In this document: in pieces, positions 4,915-12,129 of the stretch | Numbering within the stretch: the stretch's first letter is position 1 | Layout of the letters: every line of letters begins with the position of its first letter | Source of the DNA: CAZDBS01 sp964503775 | Lineage (GTDB): Bacteria; Patescibacteriota; Saccharimonadia; Saccharimonadales; CAZDBS01 | Assembly (NCBI GenBank): GCA_964503775.1 | Contig: CAZDBS010000017.1 | Span: forward strand, 1-12,129 | Direction of reading: 5' to 3' | DNA: 12,129 bases | Notes under the pieces: generated by a model | What the model was told of the DNA's origin: nothing | The model's input: the letters and a program-made list of their open reading frames with translations, nothing else | The model's database searches: none | Translations under genes and position numbers: made by a program

Positions 4915-5310
4915 ATGAGCGAAGATTCATCAGATTCTAATCCCGAAGTAGCCGCCGAAGCTGAGTTGCCAAGATTCATGCAGGCCACAGAGCGCTATCG
5001 ACAAGCTTTGGCTGGAATTGTAGCCGAGACAGAAGGCACAGCAGAGGAACAAGCTATCAAGATGCATGAAGTAATGTTGGCGAGCGATCCACTTGTACGG
5101 TTGGGTCAGACTATTGATTTCGCCTTGAGTGTTCCTAACCTCGCCGCCAGTGGGCTACCTGCGCGTGCTGCCCAGGAGATGGCTGTTGAATTAGCGCGAG
5201 AAGATTCGGTCATCCCAGCTGAAATAAAGGCTATTTACACAGATCTTTATAGAGACGAGTTGCGTCAGTCTGTGCCTGATCCGACCGCTCCTAGCGTAGA
5301 CAATCAATAA
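4915..5310 (+). CDS. Hypothetical acidic, alanine-rich helical protein
   Basis: A 131-residue protein that I do not recognise. The first 18 residues are acidic and probably disordered (many Ser, Asp, Glu). The middle (about 20-115) is rich in Ala, Glu, Leu and Arg and looks largely alpha-helical. The last 15 residues are Pro/Asp-rich. There is no signal peptide, membrane segment or cysteine pair, so it is probably cytoplasmic. The ATG at 4915 lies seven bases after TACTAT (4902-4907), a weak -10 consistent with a leaderless start; no Shine-Dalgarno is seen. Its TAA stop directly abuts the TGA of the convergent kinase gene. The codon pattern and clean ends suggest a real gene. Confidence 0.65.
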   Translation: MSEDSSDSNPEVAAEAELPRFMQATERYRQALAGIVAETEGTAEEQAIKMHEVMLASDPLVRLGQTIDFALSVPNLAASGLPARAAQEMAVELAREDSVIPAEIKAIYTDLYRDELRQSVPDPTAPSVDNQ

Positions 5311-5925
5311 TCACGCACCGGCTTGTTCGGCAAGGGAGTTGATTATTTGCTCAGTGACTGCCTCACGAGTGAGGGATCCATCTACTTCCAACAGTAAACC
5401 ACGATCTCGATACAGTTCGACGACCGGTATGACTAACTCTCGATATTTGTCGAGCCTGGTTTGTAATACGGCGCGGTTGTCATCAGCCCGAGTGCCACGA
5501 TCACCTGTCGCCATAGCGGTATCAAAACGCTTCCAGACTTCACTTTCATCCAGGGTGATGTAGATGACGGCTTTGGTCGGATGGCCAGATTGCTCTGTTG
5601 CCTGCATGGTGATCTCATCCTCGCCCTTGACGCGCCCGACTTCACTGAGAATCAACGGCTTGCCGGAGAACTCAGGTTTGGATAGATAAGGTAGAGCAAT
5701 CTCTTCAAACATTCGACTCGGGACGATGTCGCCGTCAGCCATAATACGCTGGACGGTCACCTGATCGGGATGATTACGAAGTAATTCACCACTGGATATG
5801 ACCACGCCGCCAACCAACACCGCCAGCGCTCGGCATTGCGTGTCTTTGCCGGCATAAGGCATCCCAAAGATGTTGATCGATCCCGAACCGAGCCATGAGG
5901 TAATCTTTTGTTGAGTTTGGTCCAT
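5311..5925 (-). CDS. adk: Adenylate kinase-like nucleoside monophosphate kinase
   Basis: A 204-residue P-loop kinase that transfers phosphate from ATP to a nucleoside monophosphate, most likely AMP. Visible: a variant Walker A GMPYAGKDTQ (21-30, Lys27); ISSGELLR, matching the NMP-binding ISTGDxLR; a short LID without zinc cysteines, GDRGTRADDN; and the C-terminal RLDKYRELVIPVVELYRDRGLLLEVDGS, which is the adenylate-kinase pattern. The usual DGFPR motif is replaced by SEVGR, so base specificity is uncertain and a UMP/CMP-kinase-like role is possible. An in-frame ATG at 5997 exists, but the ATG at 5925 matches the usual distance to the P-loop and lies 7 bases after TATACT. It is divergent from ppsA, whose reaction makes AMP, a metabolically sensible neighbour. 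Confidence 0.85.
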   Translation of the reverse strand: MDQTQQKITSWLGSGSINIFGMPYAGKDTQCRALAVLVGGVVISSGELLRNHPDQVTVQRIMADGDIVPSRMFEEIALPYLSKPEFSGKPLILSEVGRVKGEDEITMQATEQSGHPTKAVIYITLDESEVWKRFDTAMATGDRGTRADDNRAVLQTRLDKYRELVIPVVELYRDRGLLLEVDGSLTREAVTEQIINSLAEQAGA

Positions 5926-5932
5926 GAGGCCA

Positions 5933-5938
5933 AGTATA
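5933..5938 (-). promoter_or_regulatory. -10 box of the adenylate kinase-like gene
   Basis: TATACT on the minus strand, seven bases from the ATG at 5925. It predicts a leaderless mRNA and supports that start over the upstream ATG at 5997. Confidence 0.5.
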
Positions 5939-5981
5939 CACGTCTGACAGATAGAATTCCCGAGATTATCCATAACTCTTG

Positions 5982-5990
5982 TGCTAATAT
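5982..5990 (+). promoter_or_regulatory. Extended -10 promoter of ppsA
   Basis: TGCTAATAT. Transcription from about 5997 would give a leader of roughly 24 bases containing AAGGA (6006-6010), so this gene has a conventional leader. Confidence 0.5.
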
Positions 5991-6020
5991 GAGACATGAA
6001 CTGACAAGGATGGGATGCAT

Positions 6021-8387
6021 ATGACTTCGTACAAATACCTAAAGTTTTTTGATGAAATTTCTCTGCCCGACATACCCAAAGTCGGAGGCAAAAACGCTTC
6101 GCTCGGTGAGATGCGGCGCAATCTAGCGCCGAAGGGAGTGAATCTCCCCAATGGTTTCGCGACGACCGCGAAGAGTTACTATTATTTTCTCGATCAGGCT
6201 GGTATAACAGGTCAAATCGAACAGCTGCTCAGCAATCTCGACGTCAAAAACGTCCGAGAACTGAAAAAACGCGGTGCCAAGATTCGAGCTTTAATCATGA
6301 AAGCCAGGCTACCTAAAGATCTCGAAGAAGAGATTGTCCAGGGATATAAAGAACTGAGTCGAATATGTGGTCACAAAAATCTGGTGGTCGCGGTTCGTTC
6401 GTCGGCAACAGCTGAGGACTTGCCCAATGCCTCGTTTGCTGGCCAGCAAGAAACGTATCTGAATATCAAAGGCGTGAAAAACGTCCTCTATGCGACTAGG
6501 AAGTGTATAGCTTCGCTCTTCACTGATCGAGCGATTGTCTATCGAGTCGAGAATAAGTTTGAACATATGAAGGTGGCATTGTCAGCCGGTATCCAGCAGA
6601 TGGTTGCCGTGCGCTCCAAGGCCGCAGGGGTGATGTTCACGATCGATACCGAGTCCGGTTTCCAGAACGCTGTGGTCATCACCTCAATCTATGGGTTGGG
6701 CGAAAACATCGTACAGGGTCGCGTCAGTCCAGATGAATTCACTGTTTTTAAACCAACCATGGCGATTATCAAAAAGCGGATCGGGACGAAAAAAGAAAAG
6801 ATGATCCCGGCGTTTGGCAGCAAGACTAAAAATATCGCAGTGTCTCCCAAAGACCAGGCTCGTTACTCTATCTCGGCCGAGCAAGTAACGACTTTGGCTA
6901 AATGGGCGATGGAGATCGAGAAACATTACGGGAAACCGATGGATATCGAATGGGCCCTCGACGAGGACGACAACAAGCTCTATATCGTCCAAGCTCGTTC
7001 GGAGACTGTCCAGTCACGCAAAGATATGAATGTCATCGAGGAATACCGACTCACCCAGAAAGGCGACGTATTGGCTCGGGGAACAAGTGTGGGTAACAAA
7101 ATCGGCGCTGGTAAAGCCAGTAAGATCATGAGTCTAAGGGACATCAGCTCATTCAAAGCCGGTGACGTGCTGGTGACGGAGATGACCGATCCTGATTGGG
7201 TGCCGATCATGAAACAGGCCAGCGCTATCGTGACCGACAAAGGTGGTCGCACCTGCCATGCCGCAATCGTGTCGCGTGAGCTAGGTATCCCTTGCGTTGT
7301 GGGGACTGGTGACGCTTCGAAAAAAATTACCACTAAGAGCCCGATCACGGTGAGCTGTGCTGAGGGTGACGAAGGCGTGATCTACAGCGGCGAGCTAAAA
7401 TTTGTCGTTGATAGAACCGACATCAAAAATCTGAAACGACCGAAGACTAAAATCATGATGAATATCGGTTCGCCCGATTTGGCGTTCCAGTATTCGATGA
7501 TTCCAAACGATGGCGTGGGACTTGCTAGAGAGGAGTTCATCATCGACTCGCATATCAAAGTACACCCTCTGGCGCTACTCCAGTTCGACAAACTCACTGA
7601 CAAAAAAACTCGCCAGATTATCACGGATCTAACCAAAGGCTATGCGAGCAAGGCAGATTATTTCATCGACAAACTAGCCGAAGGCGTGGCTATCATCGGG
7701 GCAGCGTTCTATCCGCGCGACGTCATCATCAGGTTTAGCGATTTCAAGACGAATGAATACGCCAACCTCATCGGTGGCGCACAATTCGAACCACAGGAGA
7801 ATAACCCAATGATCGGCTGGAGGGGTGCGAGCCGTTACTACGACGAAGGCTATCGGGCGGCGTTTGAGCTAGAATGCCGCGCGATCAAAAAAGTTCGAGA
7901 TCATATGGGTATCGTAAACGTCAAAGCTATGGTGCCGTTCTGTCGAGATTTGACCGAAGCCAAAAAAGTCCTCGACATCATGGCCAAAAATGGCTTGAAA
8001 CGTGGAGTGAACGGCTTCGAAGCGTATGTCATGATCGAGATTCCATCGAACGTCATCCTGGCCGAGCAGTTTGCTGAGCTCTTCGACGGGTTTTCGATAG
8101 GCTCCAATGACCTGACGCAGCTGACTCTCGGTGTTGATCGTGATAATCACACCGTCGCTCATATCTACAATGAGAATAATGAAGCGGTCAAAACCCTCAT
8201 CCGCCAAGTTATCAAAGTCGCCAGGTCCAAGAAAGTAAAGATCGGACTGTGCGGTCAAGCCCCTTCGGACTACCCTGAGTTTGCTCGATTTCTCGTCGAA
8301 GCCGGAATAGACAGTATCTCACTAGCTCCCGATACAGTCGTGAAGACGACTATGGATATCGTTAAAACCGAAGCCAAACTACGTTAG
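6021..8387 (+). CDS. ppsA: Phosphoenolpyruvate synthase (pyruvate, water dikinase)
   Basis: Cytoplasmic enzyme converting pyruvate and ATP to PEP, AMP and phosphate, the gluconeogenic bypass of pyruvate kinase. The 788 residues compare with about 792 in E. coli. Domains in order: ATP-binding part with GGKNASLGEM (22-31), VRSSATAEDLPNASFAGQQE and GLGENIVQGRVSPDEF; the swivelling phosphohistidine domain with GGRTCHAAIVSRELGIP, catalytic His413 (codon 7257-7259); and the C-terminal PEP/pyruvate barrel with GLAREEF, RFSDFKTNEY, ENNPMIGWRG, MIEIPSN, IGSNDLTQLTLGVDR and the acid/base Cys744 in GLCGQAPSD. All expected catalytic residues are present. The KTNEY motif points to PEP synthase rather than pyruvate phosphate dikinase. 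ATG 6015 is also possible, but 6021 has the better 10-base spacing to AAGGA. pyk follows 48 bases later. Confidence 0.95.
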   Translation: MTSYKYLKFFDEISLPDIPKVGGKNASLGEMRRNLAPKGVNLPNGFATTAKSYYYFLDQAGITGQIEQLLSNLDVKNVRELKKRGAKIRALIMKARLPKDLEEEIVQGYKELSRICGHKNLVVAVRSSATAEDLPNASFAGQQETYLNIKGVKNVLYATRKCIASLFTDRAIVYRVENKFEHMKVALSAGIQQMVAVRSKAAGVMFTIDTESGFQNAVVITSIYGLGENIVQGRVSPDEFTVFKPTMAIIKKRIGTKKEKMIPAFGSKTKNIAVSPKDQARYSISAEQVTTLAKWAMEIEKHYGKPMDIEWALDEDDNKLYIVQARSETVQSRKDMNVIEEYRLTQKGDVLARGTSVGNKIGAGKASKIMSLRDISSFKAGDVLVTEMTDPDWVPIMKQASAIVTDKGGRTCHAAIVSRELGIPCVVGTGDASKKITTKSPITVSCAEGDEGVIYSGELKFVVDRTDIKNLKRPKTKIMMNIGSPDLAFQYSMIPNDGVGLAREEFIIDSHIKVHPLALLQFDKLTDKKTRQIITDLTKGYASKADYFIDKLAEGVAIIGAAFYPRDVIIRFSDFKTNEYANLIGGAQFEPQENNPMIGWRGASRYYDEGYRAAFELECRAIKKVRDHMGIVNVKAMVPFCRDLTEAKKVLDIMAKNGLKRGVNGFEAYVMIEIPSNVILAEQFAELFDGFSIGSNDLTQLTLGVDRDNHTVAHIYNENNEAVKTLIRQVIKVARSKKVKIGLCGQAPSDYPEFARFLVEAGIDSISLAPDTVVKTTMDIVKTEAKLR

Positions 8388-8418
8388 ATACAACCTAGTT
8401 ATCGTTAGCATAAGCATG

Positions 8419-8424
8419 TAGACT
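8419..8424 (+). promoter_or_regulatory. Possible -10 box of pyk
   Basis: TAGACT, 11 bases before the ATG at 8436. It would leave a leader of only about 4 bases. It is a weak match, and cotranscription with ppsA is equally possible. Confidence 0.3.
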
Positions 8425-8435
8425 ATTGGGTAGAT

Positions 8436-9869
8436 ATGAAGACCACGAATCAAGTGCCTAAATTGCATTTGTCGGTGTTTAAGCGGACCAAAATCATCGC
8501 GACTATAGGTCCGGCGACCGGCAACTACGAGGCAATACTGAAGCTTATCAAGGCTGGGGCTAACGTTCTACGTCTTAATTTCTCTCATGGGACACATGCC
8601 GAGTTTGCTACTTGGGTCAAATGGATTCGTAAAGCCAGTAAAGAACTAGGGAAACCGGTGGCTATCATTCAGGATCTACAAGGTCCCAAAGTTCGTCTAG
8701 GTGATTTCGATGGCATGATCCATGTCAAAAAAGGACAGGAGTTGAGTTTTGGTTATCTCGCTGAGTATGACGTCAGTGGCGTCATACCGACACAGTTTGA
8801 TCTCAGCCACAAAGTCAAACGTGGCGAAACGATGAATCTTTACGATGGTCGGATCCGCACGGTCATAACGAGTGTTCGTGAGGGTATCGTTCGCGCCCGA
8901 GCTGAAAACGAAGGTATCCTGGTCAAGCGCAAAGGCATCAATCTGCCCGATACTGATTTTGGTGGTGATGTGATTACCGACAAAGATCGCAAAGACTTGG
9001 CTTTTGGTTCGACACTGGATATCGATTACGTGGCGCAGAGTTTCATCCAGACCGCTGATGATGTCCAATCACTGAAGCGGCTCATAAAAAACCTAGGCAT
9101 GAACGCTAAACATATCGCCAAAGTCGAAACCAAAGCAGCTGTTGATAATATCGAGTCAATTGTCGAGGCCAGCGATGCGGTGATGGTTGCTCGCGGCGAT
9201 CTGGCTTCTGAAGTATCTCCCGAATCAGTGCCTGTTATCCAACGCGAGATCATCGGGCTGTGTCTCAAGCACTGCAAATTATCGATTGTGGCAACTCAGA
9301 TGCTGTTGTCGATGATTGAAGCACCGGATCCGACGCGAGCCGAGGTATCGGATGTAGCAACAGCGGTGTTCGTCGGTGCCGATGGTGTGATGCTGTCTGA
9401 GGAAACCGCCATGGGACAGTACCCGGTCGAAGCCATCAAAATCATGAGACGAATCATTATCTACGCTCAGGGCCACTCTCATCTGAAGGTCCAGTATGAT
9501 TTTGAGCGACCGATTACACCGACCGGTGCTATTGCCGATGCCGTCGTAAACTTGGCCGATACCCTGAAAGCCACAGCAATCATAGCCGAGACTAAATCAG
9601 GTGCTACGGCCTATCAGATAGCTGCTCGGCGACCCAGAGTTCCGATCATCATGGTCACGTCGAGCGATCGAGTCGCACAGCAACTGGTTCTATCATACGG
9701 GGGGATGTCGTTTGTGCGTCCCGACAGCAAGAGTGCCGGACTGAAGTTGACAGACTGGCTCAGACACCAAAAGCTTCTGAAAGCCGGTGATGTAGTAGTT
9801 ATGGCGAGCGGACGTTATCCTGGTGTCATTGGGTCTACCGATACCATCAAAGTTCGTGTCCTGGAGTAG
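8436..9869 (+). CDS. pyk: Pyruvate kinase
   Basis: Converts PEP and ADP to pyruvate and ATP. The 477 residues are close to the typical bacterial length. Domain A starts with TKIIATIGPATG and RLNFSHG (46-52). Domain B follows QDLQGPKVRLG. The return to domain A has GINLPDTD, AKVETKAAVDNI with catalytic Lys229 and metal-binding Glu231 and MVARGDL with Asp255, then ATQML and PTRAEVSDVATAVFVGADGVMLSEETA. The C-terminal domain is complete (SGATAYQIAARRP to the end). Deviations from the usual motifs: GDLASEV for GDLGVEI, ATQMLLSM for ATQMLESM, and SEETA for SGETA. The loop after the substrate site is thus divergent although the catalytic residues remain. The start is the first ATG before the domain A strand. 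It lies 48 bases after ppsA, which catalyses the opposite direction. Confidence 0.94.
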   Translation: MKTTNQVPKLHLSVFKRTKIIATIGPATGNYEAILKLIKAGANVLRLNFSHGTHAEFATWVKWIRKASKELGKPVAIIQDLQGPKVRLGDFDGMIHVKKGQELSFGYLAEYDVSGVIPTQFDLSHKVKRGETMNLYDGRIRTVITSVREGIVRARAENEGILVKRKGINLPDTDFGGDVITDKDRKDLAFGSTLDIDYVAQSFIQTADDVQSLKRLIKNLGMNAKHIAKVETKAAVDNIESIVEASDAVMVARGDLASEVSPESVPVIQREIIGLCLKHCKLSIVATQMLLSMIEAPDPTRAEVSDVATAVFVGADGVMLSEETAMGQYPVEAIKIMRRIIIYAQGHSHLKVQYDFERPITPTGAIADAVVNLADTLKATAIIAETKSGATAYQIAARRPRVPIIMVTSSDRVAQQLVLSYGGMSFVRPDSKSAGLKLTDWLRHQKLLKAGDVVVMASGRYPGVIGSTDTIKVRVLE

Positions 9870-9880
9870 GCCCTCCCAGC

Positions 9881-9923
9881 GCCTCAGTCTGCTTTTTAGC
9901 AGAGCTAAAAACTCTACTGAGGC
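9881..9923. repeat. 43-base imperfect palindrome between pyk and pgk
   Basis: GCCTCAGT (9881-9888) pairs with ACTGAGGC (9916-9923), and TTTTTAGC (9893-9900) pairs with GCTAAAAA (9904-9911), separated by a 4x4 internal loop with an AGA tip. Alternatively the centre can form two small hairpins (CTGC/GCAG and AGAG/CTCT). It starts 12 bases after the pyk stop. It may act as a terminator or mRNA-stabilising hairpin, but no T run follows the outer stem. Confidence 0.75.
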
Positions 9924-10013
9924 TCATGGCACCAAATCAGCGTTTTCTCCTCCGCCTACTTCTCGTCGTATTACCTATACGCCTCGAAGTATCCTCGAAG
10001 AAGAACACTGATT

Positions 10014-10042
10014 TTGCGCTCATGTGGAAGGGTCTATATACT
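10014..10042 (+). promoter_or_regulatory. pgk promoter
   Basis: TTGCGC (10014-10019), a 17-base spacer, then TATACT (10037-10042). Transcription would start near 10049, just before the purine-rich AAGGAT (10051-10056) that precedes the GTG start. It shows that the open frame from 9926 to 10066 is not coding. Confidence 0.55.
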
Positions 10043-10066
10043 AGCGGAAGAAGGATAGGCATAAGC

Positions 10067-11389
10067 GTGTTTACTAAGAAAACAATTAGGGATATTGATC
10101 TGCAAGGCAAGCGCATATTGATGCGGGCTGAATATGACGTGCCTCTAGGTGCCGATGGGCGAATAACCAACGATTACCGGATCAAAGGCAGCCTGCCGAC
10201 GATTAACTATCTGTTGGAGCAGGGTTGCTCAATAGTCATCCTGGCGCATCTCGGCCGTCCAGGCGGTATCGAAGATCCCAAATTGAGCTTGAAAACTGTG
10301 GCCGTTCGACTCGGTGAGCTAATGAGTAGGGAGGTGCAGTATGTCAACGAATGCGTGGGTCCTGAGGTATCGCAAGCTACCGAACATATTCAACCTGGTC
10401 AGATTATCTTGCTCGAAAATACTCGTTTCCATCCCGAGGAAGAGAGAAACGACCGAGCGTTTGCCGAAAAGATCAAAACCGACACTCACGCTGAGATCTT
10501 CGTTCAGGAGTGTTTTGGTGTTGCACACCGGGCTCATGCTTCCATAGAAGCAATTGCCCATCTGTTGCCGAGTGTGGCAGGATTCCTACTGGAACAAGAA
10601 GTCGACACCATCACGCGCGTTATGGAGTCGCCGGAACGGCCACTAATGACGATCATTGGTGGCGCTAAAGTTTCCGACAAAATCGAGATATTAGAAAAAT
10701 TCATCGAGATCGCCGACTGTGTAACAGTTGTCGGAGCCATGGCCAACACTTTCTTGTTAGCCCGAGGCGTCGATATCGGAAGAAGTTTGGTGGAGAACGA
10801 TGCCCTCGATACCGCTCGTGCGCTACTAGAGAAGGTAGAACAAAAACAAAGTGAGAAACAATTCTCCTTCTTCCTCCCTATGGATGTCGTTGTTTCAACT
10901 GCAGTTGATGGTTCGGCGCCGACCCGAATCGTCGATCTCAACACACTTGCCTTTGCTGATATCGAAGCCTATCCCAAAGTTCCCACTTCAGAGAGCCATA
11001 CTATCGCTAACGAAGAATCAATCCTCGACATCGGACCGTTATCAGCCTATAGGATTGCAGGGTTGGCAACGATGGCGCGGACGGTTATATGGAATGGCAC
11101 AGCCGGTGTCACGGAAACCAAAGGTGCCAACGGCACCGCCGATCCATTTGCGCACGGATCACGAATTATTCTAGAAGCGCTCGAAGGTATGGGTAGCGGT
11201 AATGTGCTTAAGCCATTCACGCTTGTCGGCGGTGGCGACACCGTCGGTTATGTTATGGATAATGCTCAGAAAGATCCTGAGACTGGTCATCCGACGAAAT
11301 TAGATCATGTCTCGACCGGCGGGGGAGCCAGTCTCGAGCTGATGGCTGGTCATGTCCTACCGGGGGTTGAAGCACTTCTCGATAGATAG
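10067..11389 (+). CDS. pgk: Phosphoglycerate kinase, with altered substrate-site motifs
   Basis: Interconverts 1,3-bisphosphoglycerate + ADP and 3-phosphoglycerate + ATP. The 440 residues exceed the usual 390-415; extra length lies around 285-330 and near 400-410. Conserved: Arg38 in DYRI, HLGRP (61-65), Arg120 in NTRFHPEEE, AHRAHAS, GGAKVSDKI (198-206), WNGTAGVTE, VGGGDT and VSTGGGASLE. Unusual: the substrate-binding RxDxNVP motif reads RAEYDVP (Glu22 for Asp, Asp24 for Asn), and VNDAFG reads VQECFG. All changes are conservative in size or charge class. Start: the GTG at 10067 gives the standard N-terminus (M)FTKKTIRDIDLQGKR, is preceded by AAGGAT at 10051, and lies downstream of a promoter. 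An ATG at 9926 would add an unrelated 47-residue extension. tpiA follows after 48 bases. Confidence 0.93.
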   Translation: MFTKKTIRDIDLQGKRILMRAEYDVPLGADGRITNDYRIKGSLPTINYLLEQGCSIVILAHLGRPGGIEDPKLSLKTVAVRLGELMSREVQYVNECVGPEVSQATEHIQPGQIILLENTRFHPEEERNDRAFAEKIKTDTHAEIFVQECFGVAHRAHASIEAIAHLLPSVAGFLLEQEVDTITRVMESPERPLMTIIGGAKVSDKIEILEKFIEIADCVTVVGAMANTFLLARGVDIGRSLVENDALDTARALLEKVEQKQSEKQFSFFLPMDVVVSTAVDGSAPTRIVDLNTLAFADIEAYPKVPTSESHTIANEESILDIGPLSAYRIAGLATMARTVIWNGTAGVTETKGANGTADPFAHGSRIILEALEGMGSGNVLKPFTLVGGGDTVGYVMDNAQKDPETGHPTKLDHVSTGGGASLELMAGHVLPGVEALLDR

Positions 11390-11421
11390 TCGATAAAACG
11401 CTTATGGTTTACCTAAAATGT

Positions 11422-11430
11422 TGTTACAAT
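11422..11430 (+). promoter_or_regulatory. Extended -10 promoter of tpiA
   Basis: TGTTACAAT, seven bases before the ATG at 11438, again predicting a leaderless mRNA. No Shine-Dalgarno is present. Confidence 0.5.
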
Positions 11431-11437
11431 TAAGCGT

Positions 11438-12129
11438 ATGAGCGCCCTAAGACGCACGCTAGTTGTTGCCAACTGGAAAATGCACCTCAATGCTTCCCAG
11501 GCTAGTTTGCTGTTGCATCGGCTGCACGAGCGGATTCGGATACTAAGAGATGTCGAGGTGGTGCTGGCGCCTAGTATGTTAGTCCTACAACCTCTCAGCG
11601 TCCAGATTGATCGACGCAAGTTTCGGTTAGCCGCTCAAAACGCATATCACAAAGACGAAGGGGCATTCACTGGTGAAGTGTCTTTTTCTATGCTTCGTGA
11701 ACTAGTCCACTACGTAATCATCGGTCATTCTGAGAGAAGGATATATTTCCATGAAAACAACGATATGATTCGTGACAAGGTAGCGGCTGCTGTTCGCAAT
11801 GACATCACTCCTATATTGTGCATAGGAGAAACCAAAGAAGAGCGGCGCAATCGGGAGACACACCAGGTCATTCACGATCAGCTGACGACGGCACTATCTA
11901 ACTTGACAGGTCAAGACGTCCAAAACATCGTAATCGCTTACGAGCCGGTCTGGGCTATCAGTACGTTTGGTGCTGAATTGGCCAAGCCAGCGGATGTCGA
12001 GGCGGTACTAGAGCAGATTCGCCACCAGATCAGGGAATTGTATGGTCCCAAAGCCGCCAAAAAGGTCCGTGTGATTTACGGCGGCAGCGTCGATGATCAG
12101 ACGGTTGGCGGCTATCTCGACATCGAGGG
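11438..12129 (+). CDS. tpiA: Triosephosphate isomerase (3' partial)
   Basis: Interconverts dihydroxyacetone phosphate and glyceraldehyde 3-phosphate. The 230 residues present out of about 250 show the whole active site: Asn12 and Lys14 in VVANWKMH, catalytic His97 in IIGHSERR, CIGETKEER, catalytic Glu169 in AYEPVWAIS, and the phosphate-binding YGGSVDD (Gly215, Gly216 and neighbours). In loop 6 the usual AIGTG is AISTFG, a variation in the flexible lid that closes over substrate. The reading frame runs off the window end within the last helices. The ATG at 11438 lies 7 bases after an extended -10 and gives the normal distance to the NWK motif. It follows pgk on the same strand, with its own probable promoter in the 48-base gap. 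Confidence 0.95.
   Translation, partial: MSALRRTLVVANWKMHLNASQASLLLHRLHERIRILRDVEVVLAPSMLVLQPLSVQIDRRKFRLAAQNAYHKDEGAFTGEVSFSMLRELVHYVIIGHSERRIYFHENNDMIRDKVAAAVRNDITPILCIGETKEERRNRETHQVIHDQLTTALSNLTGQDVQNIVIAYEPVWAISTFGAELAKPADVEAVLEQIRHQIRELYGPKAAKKVRVIYGGSVDDQTVGGYLDIE

Noticed and set aside
3596..4988. Two minus-strand frames (ending near 3596 and 4791) sharing the peptide WNWNDILSEI and more
   Set aside because: The similarity is just the 100-base repeat read backwards. The ten differences fall 2, 4 and 4 at codon positions 1, 2 and 3, which is not coding-like, and the frames overlap a terminator and real genes.
9982..10000. Short direct repeat CCTCGAAG (9982-9989 and 9993-10000) before pgk as an operator
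   Set aside because: It is only eight bases, not palindromic, and may be chance; nothing else supports regulator binding.
9926..10066. N-terminal extension of phosphoglycerate kinase from the ATG at 9926
   Set aside because: The 47 extra residues match nothing in PGK, and a TTGCGC-17-TATACT promoter and AAGGAT lie inside them. GTG 10067 gives the normal N-terminus.

Overview
The window reads like a metagenome-assembled bacterial scaffold: it contains a run of 100 N. The most likely source is a member of the candidate phyla radiation, possibly Saccharibacteria. This is inferred from divergent glycolytic enzymes with lineage-unusual motifs, several start codons sitting only 6-7 bases below a -10 box (leaderless transcripts), small intergenic spaces, and an actinobacterial-looking TIGR03086-type protein. 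TGA acts as an ordinary stop (the kinase at 5314-5925), so the recoded CPR lineages are unlikely. Eight of the eleven complete or 3'-complete genes end in TAG.

Layout. (1) 2-1784: a umuD-umuC translesion-synthesis operon, with umuD cut by the window start. A 33-base perfect or near-perfect palindrome occurs twice here. One copy forms the umuD stop codon and the umuD-umuC spacer. The other lies in frame inside umuC and adds exactly 11 codons. (2) 1781-2786, minus strand: a VOC-family protein and a TIGR03086/maleylpyruvate-isomerase-like protein. (3) 2857-2931: tRNA-Glu(UUC) with encoded CCA, then the assembly gap. (4) 3046-4914: an accessory-looking patch. It holds a copy of the tRNA 3' end, two related terminator segments that both begin with the same 16 bases, a small SET-domain protein, a divergent Ldh_2-family dehydrogenase, and two copies of a roughly 100-base noncoding repeat with paired ends, one just after each of these genes. 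(5) 4915-5925: a hypothetical acidic protein convergent with an adenylate-kinase-like enzyme. (6) 6021 to the end: PEP synthase, pyruvate kinase, phosphoglycerate kinase and triosephosphate isomerase (cut by the window end), all on the plus strand.

How it works together. The last four genes cover the trunk of glycolysis and its reversal at pyruvate/PEP: Tpi interconverts triose phosphates, Pgk and Pyk each make ATP, and PpsA returns pyruvate to PEP. The adenylate-kinase-like enzyme next to ppsA fits the AMP that PpsA produces. UmuD'2C would act as an inducible error-prone polymerase. The features most worth following are the palindrome inserted in umuC, the paired 100-base repeats, the tRNA-linked duplication around the SET gene, and the core enzymes with altered active-site motifs.
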